Source: Desulfurococcales archaeon
Lineage (GTDB): Archaea > Thermoproteota > Thermoprotei_A > CAZTBM01 > SZUA-1508
NCBI GenBank assembly: GCA_015661855.1
Contig: DQVH01000101.1
Span: forward strand, 1-10,105
Reading direction: 5' to 3'
Length of the DNA stretch: 10,105 nt
Part shown: in pieces, positions 5,327 to 10,105 of the stretch
How the letters are laid out: each line of letters starts with the position of its first letter
Numbering within the stretch: the first letter of the stretch is position 1
Translations under genes and position numbers: made by a program
The notes under the pieces: model-generated
The model's input: the letters and a program-made list of their open reading frames with translations, nothing else
The model's database searches: none
Told to the model about the DNA's origin: nothing

Positions 5327-7468
5327 ATGAGTAGGGAACCTCTAAATAAGAGTATAATTGAAAACTCTATTCTCCATACAACAATACCTGAAAACATAGT
5401 ATTTAAGGTAATAAACTTAGCTAATGAGTTAAGAAGGCATGGAGTAAATGTAGGAATATCAGAGGTTATAACTGCTCTAAAAATGTTTGAAACATACATT
5501 AAAATAACGGGTGGAAATGTACACGACTACAATACACTATACATGATCCTCAGAACAGTATTTGTAAAGAGGGAGCGTGAAGAGAAGGTATTCGATAGTA
5601 TTGTTAGCAAACTCTATACAGAAAACGTAGTTAAAGACCTTATTAAACAAACTACACAAACACTTAAAACTTTAGGGTTAAAGTATAACGATAAAGTCTA
5701 CTCTAGAAGGAAAATACTTCAAGGGAAAACACGTGAAGAAAGGAGGAGTAAACTAGAAGCATACACTACACTAAAGAAACTTGGAATAATATATCGAGAT
5801 GAGCATGGTAGAGAGAAGGTTGTTTCAAGAAATCAAGCTGAAGAGATAATTAGGAGAGTATTATCTAAAATACATACTAAATCACTTTCAGAGCTAGCTC
5901 AAAAGGTATGGGAGGATAGATTAGGGAGAATACCATCCTACAAGATAAGAGAGTATGCTGATATAATATCGGTACAACCAATATCCATTGAAACCTTAGA
6001 GAAACTACCTACACATAAACTCTTAGAAATAGCAAAGGTACTAGAGAAGACTAGTAATAAAAGCCTACCACATGGCATTCTAGATGAGATAATAAAACGT
6101 TTAGAAGCAGGTACCATATCAGAGTCCACACTGTACAATGACCTAATAGACATACTAATGAAGTATGAAAGGTTAGATCCAAAAACTATAACTCTAATAC
6201 TATTAAATCACCCTAAAGCAGTTTGTAAACTCTTAAAACTCTCATCTAACACGTTAGCAACGTTAAAAAATATATTACCACAACTACCCATCGATAAACA
6301 AGCTGAAATAGTTAAAAGATTAACTTCATTAGAAAAACTAGTATCACCAAGTGATGTTAGAGAAATACTTAAATCAATATCACCCTATGCGTTTAAAGGT
6401 ATAGGTAGTAAAGGTATAAGTAAGCTTAGCTCAATGGAAAATCTACTCGTAAAGTCACTATCAAGTCTAGCAAGAGCTTATGAATACTCTATTGAAGCTG
6501 TTAAGAGCGGTAATATAGGCTACACTAACTTAGCTTTTAGAGAGTATGAGAAGGCAATTAACCTATATCGTGAGTATGAAAGGGTAAAGTGTAAACAAGG
6601 GAGTAGTGTTCCTGATTACAAATTCCTTAAACATTTAGAATACAACTTTAACATTTTAAGAGCTATAGTTGAACCCAGCTTAAATGGTGATAGTGTGATA
6701 CTACCTAATAGAATACTATTAAGCTCAGGTGGAGTAGACTATGTAACTACAATTAGAGAGCTTAGCATACTATACGATAATGTTGTTGATGAGAGAGTTA
6801 GAAACGAAATACTCTTAATAGCATCACGTATAGCTCATAAGTTAAGAGATAAACTTAAATCACACATTGTTACCTTTAGAAAAGAAGTTACACTCAGAAG
6901 AACACATAGAATAGCTTTAAGGAGGACACTATACAACCTAATACGATATCATACATGTATCCTCTATAAGAGTAGGAGGAGGGAGGGTAAAGTTATACTA
7001 GTGGTTGATGTTAGTGGTAGTATGCGTGATTATGCGGAATGGGCTATATTAGCGTCTTCAGCATTCTCCTATATAGTATCACATTTAATACTATTTAGTC
7101 ATAACGTTACAGTATACGATAAGAGTGTACTCAAAAACCCAAGGAATATTACGAAAATACTATTCAACCTTAAGTTCTATGGATGGACAGATATAGTTAA
7201 AGCATTAGAAGAATCCGAGAAAGTTGCTAGAGAGAATAAAATCAATCGTATAATAGTAGTATCCGATCTAAAACAGACTGTTAGGAGAAGCGAGAGAATA
7301 GAAGATGTAGTTAGTAGATTTACAAAGAGAAAGCTAAAACTATTATTCATTGTACCTCCGGTTCACGATAATAAAACAGCGCTAACACTTAGAAATCTGG
7401 GAGTTAAAGTGGTAACATTAAAGGATGCTAAGATATTACCTAGAAAACTACTTTCACTTATAACCTAG
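5327..7468 (+). CDS. CoxE-like VWA-domain protein, large, partner of the MoxR ATPase
   Basis: A 713-residue protein. The N-terminal portion has the CoxE-type helices: NLANELRRHGVNVGISEV (30-47) and YMILRTVFVKREREEKVFD (72-90). A long helical, leucine-rich middle (about 200-460) with repeated LxxLLxxAKxL-like helix pairs suggests an alpha-solenoid-like scaffold, but no exact repeat is readable. The C-terminal VWA domain (about 555-713) has a complete MIDAS metal site: DVSGSM (D561, S563, S565), GWTD with T621, and VVSDL with D647. Such proteins bind a divalent metal through the MIDAS and hand substrates to the MoxR ATPase ring; that role is inferred from the family. No signal peptide or membrane segment is seen, so it should be cytoplasmic. 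The ATG lies two bases after the MoxR stop, with GGAGT at 5312-5316 inside the MoxR gene as a ribosome binding site. It is longer than typical CoxE proteins of about 400 residues because of the helical middle. Confidence 0.88.
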   Translation: MSREPLNKSIIENSILHTTIPENIVFKVINLANELRRHGVNVGISEVITALKMFETYIKITGGNVHDYNTLYMILRTVFVKREREEKVFDSIVSKLYTENVVKDLIKQTTQTLKTLGLKYNDKVYSRRKILQGKTREERRSKLEAYTTLKKLGIIYRDEHGREKVVSRNQAEEIIRRVLSKIHTKSLSELAQKVWEDRLGRIPSYKIREYADIISVQPISIETLEKLPTHKLLEIAKVLEKTSNKSLPHGILDEIIKRLEAGTISESTLYNDLIDILMKYERLDPKTITLILLNHPKAVCKLLKLSSNTLATLKNILPQLPIDKQAEIVKRLTSLEKLVSPSDVREILKSISPYAFKGIGSKGISKLSSMENLLVKSLSSLARAYEYSIEAVKSGNIGYTNLAFREYEKAINLYREYERVKCKQGSSVPDYKFLKHLEYNFNILRAIVEPSLNGDSVILPNRILLSSGGVDYVTTIRELSILYDNVVDERVRNEILLIASRIAHKLRDKLKSHIVTFRKEVTLRRTHRIALRRTLYNLIRYHTCILYKSRRREGKVILVVDVSGSMRDYAEWAILASSAFSYIVSHLILFSHNVTVYDKSVLKNPRNITKILFNLKFYGWTDIVKALEESEKVARENKINRIIVVSDLKQTVRRSERIEDVVSRFTKRKLKLLFIVPPVHDNKTALTLRNLGVKVVTLKDAKILPRKLLSLIT

Positions 7469-7502
7469 TATGCTTAGGTGAAACTAGTGATATGCGAGAA
7501 AC

Positions 7503-7510
7503 TTATAAAA
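7503..7510 (+). promoter_or_regulatory. TATA box for rps19
   Basis: GAAACTTATAAAAAG includes a strong TATA element (TTATAAAA) with a purine-rich BRE-like stretch (GCGAGAAAC) directly upstream. It lies in the 99-bp gap after the VWA gene. Transcription would start near 7532, with a leader of about 36 nt that carries the ribosome binding site GGTGGGTAA (7557-7565). Confidence 0.75.
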
Positions 7511-7567
7511 AGAGAGAATTTAATCCTAACAAGCAGGGAGTCTAAAGTACTATCTGGTGGGTAATAT

Positions 7568-8002
7568 ATGGCTACTAGCTTAAAAGATATTCCAGTAGAG
7601 TGGAAGAGGTTTAGGTATAGAGGTAAAACATTAGAGGAACTACTATCCATGCCTTTAGATGAGCTAATTAACCTTCTACCAGCTAGAGCTAGGAGGAGTC
7701 TTAAGAGAGGGTTAAAACTTAAACATAGAATACTACTAGCTAAAATTAGGAAGGCTAAGAAGCTTATGGCTCAGGGTAAGAAGGTGGTAGTTAAAACACA
7801 TGTAAGAGACATGATAATACTACCTGAAATGGTTGGTGTAACTATCGCAGTATACAATGGTAAAGAGTTTATACCAGTAACTATAACACCAGAAATGATC
7901 GGACACTATCTAGGAGAATTTAGCCCAACATGTAAGAAGGTAGAGCACGGAGAACCAGGATTAAAGGCAACTAGAAGTAGCATGTTCATATCGCTAAAAT
8001 AA
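7568..8002 (+). CDS. rps19: Ribosomal protein uS19 (S19)
   Basis: A small-subunit protein of the 30S head near the A-site finger. The 144-residue archaeal form begins MATSLKDIPVEWKRFRYRGK, with the family block YRGKTLEELLSMPLDELINLLPARARR. The C-terminal core PEMVGVTIAVYNGKEFIPV (95-113), MIGHYLGEFSPTCK (118-131) and GEPGLKATRSSMFI is diagnostic. ATG at 7568 has GGTGGGTAA immediately before it, and the promoter is upstream. In many archaea this gene sits between rpl2 and rpl22; here it has its own promoter, the MoxR-VWA pair is upstream, and a 183-bp gap follows. Confidence 0.98.
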   Translation: MATSLKDIPVEWKRFRYRGKTLEELLSMPLDELINLLPARARRSLKRGLKLKHRILLAKIRKAKKLMAQGKKVVVKTHVRDMIILPEMVGVTIAVYNGKEFIPVTITPEMIGHYLGEFSPTCKKVEHGEPGLKATRSSMFISLK

Positions 8003-8102
8003 TAGAAGACCTCATAAAATCCTTAATTAAATTATGATTCTTAAGACTTCTTGATAATTACCCGTTCAAACCCTACTCTACATACCATAGGCTATTGTCT
8101 TT

Positions 8103-8118
8103 AGAAAAAGATTTTTCT
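8103..8118 (+). repeat. Inverted repeat with T5 tract between rps19 and rpl22
   Basis: AGAAAAA-GA-TTTTTCT is a 7-bp inverted repeat with a 2-bp centre, lying about 20 bp upstream of the rpl22 TATA box. The second arm is a T5 tract on the + strand that could end transcription of rps19. As a DNA site the symmetry could equally be an operator. Both uses are inference from position. Confidence 0.4.
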
Positions 8119-8126
8119 ACTACCTC

Positions 8127-8134
8127 TTATAAAT
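8127..8134 (+). promoter_or_regulatory. TATA box for the rpl22-rps17 gene string
   Basis: TACCTCTTATAAATGGG holds a TATA element (TTATAAAT). Transcription would start near 8157, with a leader of about 29 nt that includes GAGGGTG (8169-8175), ten bases before the rpl22 ATG. It explains how rpl22 and the following genes can be expressed separately from rps19. Confidence 0.7.
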
Positions 8135-8185
8135 GGGCTTGTCAGAAGTAATAGAGTAGTGTAGATGTGAGGGTGCACTATACAA

Positions 8186-8653
8186 ATGCCTTCATGGGGG
8201 TACTCGGTAAAGAATCTAGACCCTGAAAAGACAGCTATAGCTAGTGGTAGGGATTTAAGAATATCATTGAAGGAGGCCTATGAGGTACTAAATGTTATTA
8301 GGGGTATGAGAGTTCAGGAAGCTAAAAAGCTACTAGAAGATGTTATTGCATTAAAGCAGCCAATACCATTTAAGAGATATAAAGGTAAAATAGCCCACCA
8401 TAGAGGTCTTGAAAGGTGGAAGTGGCCTATAGGGAGATATCCTGTCAAAGCTGCTAAAGAGATACTTAAGGTTATAGAGAATGCCGAAAATAATGCTATA
8501 AATAAGGGTTTGGATCCCGACCGTCTAGTTATAATTCATGCAGCTGCACATAAGGGTCCTACACTGAAAAAGTATATGCCTAGAGCATTTGGAAGATCTA
8601 CACCATGGTTTAGAAGGACAGCTCATATAGAGATAGCTGTAAAGGAGGTGTAA
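8186..8653 (+). CDS. rpl22: Ribosomal protein uL22 (L22)
   Basis: A large-subunit protein lining the exit tunnel. The 155-residue length fits archaeal uL22. It begins with the archaeal extension MPSWGYSVKNLDPEKTAIASGRDL. Family blocks are RISLKEAYEVLNVIRGMRVQEAKKLLEDVI, then KIAHHRGLERWKWPIGRYPVKAAK (66-89), and the C-terminal beta-hairpin region AAAHKGPTLKKYMPRAFGRSTP with R132 and R136. ATG at 8186 has GAGGGTG ten bases upstream. It is the first gene of the tightly packed string; rps3 follows after 6 bp. Confidence 0.98.
   Translation: MPSWGYSVKNLDPEKTAIASGRDLRISLKEAYEVLNVIRGMRVQEAKKLLEDVIALKQPIPFKRYKGKIAHHRGLERWKWPIGRYPVKAAKEILKVIENAENNAINKGLDPDRLVIIHAAAHKGPTLKKYMPRAFGRSTPWFRRTAHIEIAVKEV
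8642..8650 (+). promoter_or_regulatory. Ribosome binding site deciding the rps3 start
   Basis: AAGGAGGTG inside the end of rpl22 is a near-ideal anti-16S complement. Two ATGs follow: 8655 (spacing 4, opens only 15 codons in another frame) and 8660 (spacing 9, opens rps3). The spacing and length favour 8660. Confidence 0.6.
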
Positions 8654-8659
8654 AATGTT

Positions 8660-9292
8660 ATGGTTAATATTAAGAGGTTTTTCGTTCAAAAAGGCTTGTT
8701 AAAGACGAAGATAGATGAATATTTAGCTAAAGAGTTCTATAGAGCAGGGTATGCGGGTGTTGATGTACAAAAGACACCTCTAGGTACAAGGATTATAATT
8801 TATGCTGAAAGACCGGCAATGATTATTGGGCGTAGAGGTGCAACAATAAGACAGTTAGCTCAAATACTTGAGAAAAGGTTTGGTGTAGAAAACCCCCAAA
8901 TTACCGTTACTGGTGTAGAGAAACCTGAACTCTCAGCAAGAATAATGGCGTTTAGACTAGTACAGGCACTTGAGAGAGGATACCACTTCCGTAGAGCAGC
9001 ATTTATAGCGTTAAGAAGGATTATGGAGGCTGGAGCTCTTGGAGCTGAAATAGTAATTAGCGGTAAACTTACAAGTGAGAGAGCTAGATACGAAAAATAC
9101 CGTGCTGGCAGGATATATAAGGTTGGTGATCAGGTAAACTATATGGTTGAAAGAGCTGTAGCGTATGCGCTATTAAAGCCAGGTGTATATGGTGTTGAAG
9201 TTAGAATAGTGAAACCACTAAGACCATTAGATGAAATAAGATTTATAACACCACAGGAACAGGCTTCTGAAAAGGAGGGTAGTAAAGTATGA
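8660..9292 (+). CDS. rps3: Ribosomal protein uS3 (S3)
   Basis: A small-subunit protein at the mRNA entry channel. The 210-residue archaeal form has a type II KH domain with the RNA-binding GxxG-type loop GRRG (57-60) in MIIGRRGATIRQL, followed by the uS3 C-terminal domain with LRRIMEAGALGAEIVISGKL and ARYEKYRAGRIYKVGD. The tail is Glu/Lys-rich. The start is ATG at 8660, chosen over the out-of-frame ATG at 8655 because of the spacing from AAGGAGGTG. Its stop overlaps the start of rpl29 by 4 bp (ATGA), which suggests coupled translation. Confidence 0.98.
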   Translation: MVNIKRFFVQKGLLKTKIDEYLAKEFYRAGYAGVDVQKTPLGTRIIIYAERPAMIIGRRGATIRQLAQILEKRFGVENPQITVTGVEKPELSARIMAFRLVQALERGYHFRRAAFIALRRIMEAGALGAEIVISGKLTSERARYEKYRAGRIYKVGDQVNYMVERAVAYALLKPGVYGVEVRIVKPLRPLDEIRFITPQEQASEKEGSKV

Positions 9293-9519
9293 GTTTAAAA
9301 CCTGACGAAATTAGAGCTATGAAGCCCGAGGAGAGATTAAAGAAGCTTCAGGAACTTAAACTAGAGCTTATGAGGCTTAGAACTCAAGCAGCTATGGGTA
9401 CACTAGATAACCCAGGTAAAATACGTGCAATTAGGAAGACTATTGCGAGAATATTAACAATACAGCGTGAAGAAGAGTTAAAAAAGCTTAGAGAAGGAGG
9501 TAAGAAGAGAAGGAAATGA
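9289..9519 (+). CDS. rpl29: Ribosomal protein uL29 (L29)
   Basis: A small two-helix large-subunit protein near the tunnel exit and the SRP binding site. The 76-residue length is normal. Pattern: IRAMKPEERLKKLQELKLEL (8-27), then LRTQAAMGTLDNPGKIRAIRK (30-50) with the diagnostic N-P-x-x-I-R-x-x-R/K, then a basic tail GGKKRRK. Its ATG overlaps the rps3 stop (ATGA, 9289-9292). The ribosome binding site AAGGAGGGT at 9272-9280 lies inside rps3. Its own stop overlaps the rnp1 start in the same way. Confidence 0.97.
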   Translation: MSLKPDEIRAMKPEERLKKLQELKLELMRLRTQAAMGTLDNPGKIRAIRKTIARILTIQREEELKKLREGGKKRRK

Positions 9520-9800
9520 AGCATAAACCAAGTAACATAGTAATGCATGAGATAATAGGGTTACCAGTAGAAGTCTTATGGAGTCCTAATGAAACACTAA
9601 TAGGGTTAAAGGGTAGAGTAATTGATGAAACAATGAATCTACTCGTTCTTGAAACATCCAAGGGGATTAAGAAAATACTTAAAAAGGATGCAATACTACT
9701 ATTCACATTGCCGAGTAAAATAAGGGTTAAAGTGGATGGTAAGATACTAATAGGTAGACCTGAAGATAGAGTGAAGAGAATTCCTAAGAAGAGGTGGTGA
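9516..9800 (+). CDS. rnp1: RNase P protein component 1 (Rpp29/p29)
   Basis: A protein subunit of archaeal RNase P, which trims the 5' leader from pre-tRNA; it has an Sm-like beta-barrel and works in a pair with the Rpp21 homologue. The 94-residue length is near the family norm. The conserved core is visible as HEIIGLPVEVLWS (11-23), GLKGRVIDETMNLLVLET (30-47) and, in the C-terminal half, VDGKILIGRPEDRVKR. ATG at 9516 overlaps the rpl29 stop (ATGA), with GGAGGTAA 13 bases or more upstream and an AGAAGGA stretch nearer. In many archaea a SUI1/aIF1 gene sits between rpl29 and rnp1; none is present here. Confidence 0.95.
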   Translation: MKHKPSNIVMHEIIGLPVEVLWSPNETLIGLKGRVIDETMNLLVLETSKGIKKILKKDAILLFTLPSKIRVKVDGKILIGRPEDRVKRIPKKRW

Positions 9801-9809
9801 TTAAGGGGT

Positions 9810-10105
9810 ATGCCAACTAGGAATGTAGGAATACCAGGAATTAAACCACCAGATAAAGTATGTAATGATCCTCTATGTCCATTCCACGGTAGACTACCTG
9901 TAAGAGGAGTCATACTTAAGGGTGTAGTAGTAAGTGATAAAATGCAGAGAACAGTTGTAGTTAGACATGACTATCTACACTACGATAAAAAGTATAAAAG
10001 GTATGAGAGAAGGAGAAAGAAAATTCACGCTCACAACCCTCCATGTATTAACGCTAAAGTTGGTGATGAAGTAATTATTGGTGAGACTCGTCCAATAGCT
10101 AAAAC
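9810..10105 (+). CDS. rps17: Ribosomal protein uS17 (S17), 3' end outside window
   Basis: A small-subunit protein that binds 16S rRNA early in assembly. The first 98 codons are present, and the reading frame continues past the right edge. The archaeal start MPTRNVGIPGIKPPDKVC is diagnostic. CNDPLCPFHG (C18, C23, H26) is the archaeal Cys/His segment, followed by the OB-fold core VRGVILKGVVVSDKMQRTVVV (31-51) and the basic KKYKRYERRRKK loop. ATG at 9810 has AGGTGGTGA at 9792-9800 as its ribosome binding site, with the rnp1 TGA in the same frame 9 bp earlier, so no longer start is possible. The usual next gene would be rpl14. Confidence 0.97.
   Translation, partial: MPTRNVGIPGIKPPDKVCNDPLCPFHGRLPVRGVILKGVVVSDKMQRTVVVRHDYLHYDKKYKRYERRRKKIHAHNPPCINAKVGDEVIIGETRPIAK

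Noticed and set aside
7453..7482. ACCTA...TAGGT inverted repeat around the VWA stop codon, as a terminator hairpin
   Set aside because: The stem is only 5 bp with A/T pairs, no T tract follows, and archaeal termination does not need it.
8030..8059. AATTAT/ATAATT inverted repeat with a central TCTTAAGA palindrome
   Set aside because: The stem is short and all A/T with an 18-nt loop, which is expected often by chance in AT-rich intergenic DNA.
8061..8085. GTTCAAACCC resembles a tRNA T-loop
   Set aside because: The flanking bases do not pair into a 5-bp T stem on either strand, and no D arm, anticodon arm or acceptor stem can be built around it.
1..10105. CRISPR array, insertion sequence, toxin-antitoxin or prophage genes
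   Set aside because: No regularly spaced repeats, transposase motifs, terminal inverted repeats or phage-type genes were found; all large frames are accounted for by chromosomal genes.

Overview
The window reads as a piece of an archaeal chromosome, most likely from a thermophilic member of the Thermoproteota (Crenarchaeota), perhaps of the Desulfurococcales type. The reasons are: archaeal-style ribosomal proteins (uS19, uL22, uS3, uL29, RNase P protein 1, uS17), a PCNA sliding clamp, TATA-box promoters of the TTATAAA type, GGTG/GGAGG ribosome binding sites, AT-rich DNA, and heavy use of AGA/AGG for Arg and ATA for Ile. The genus cannot be fixed from this sequence alone.

Layout. The left edge (1-707, + strand) holds the C-terminal part of a DUF2797-type protein with a Cys/His cluster. 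It ends tail-to-tail with thyX (704-1375, - strand), and the two stop codons overlap. thyX and an LDH-type malate dehydrogenase gene (1565-2506) diverge from a shared 189-bp promoter region. The dehydrogenase is followed 32 bp later by an unusual nuclease, a winged-helix-like N-terminus plus a PD-(D/E)XK core (2539-3222). The sliding clamp gene pcn (3279-4019) then starts from its own clear TATA box. A 354-bp interval follows. It holds a probable 51-codon acidic coiled-coil ORF whose ATG is separated from the open frame by a one-base deficit in a run of five Gs.

Next is a tight two-gene unit (4374-7468): a MoxR/CoxD-like AAA+ ATPase and a 713-residue CoxE-like VWA protein with an intact MIDAS metal site, which probably act together as a chaperone-like remodelling pair. 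The right third is the ribosomal protein cluster. rps19 has its own promoter, a 183-bp gap follows, and a second promoter drives rpl22-rps3-rpl29-rnp1-rps17. These last genes are tightly packed: rps3/rpl29 and rpl29/rnp1 each overlap through ATGA, and rps17 runs off the right edge. The usual upstream partner of rps19 (rpl2) is absent, so the classical S10-type cluster is broken here.

The genes cover nucleotide synthesis (ThyX), DNA replication and repair (PCNA, possibly the nuclease), central metabolism (malate dehydrogenase), AAA+/VWA remodelling, and translation. No mobile element, CRISPR array or rRNA/tRNA gene was seen. The best candidates for something new are the frameshifted small ORF, the Asp-to-Glu change at the dehydrogenase catalytic dyad, the nuclease next to pcn, and the MoxR-VWA pair beside the ribosomal genes.
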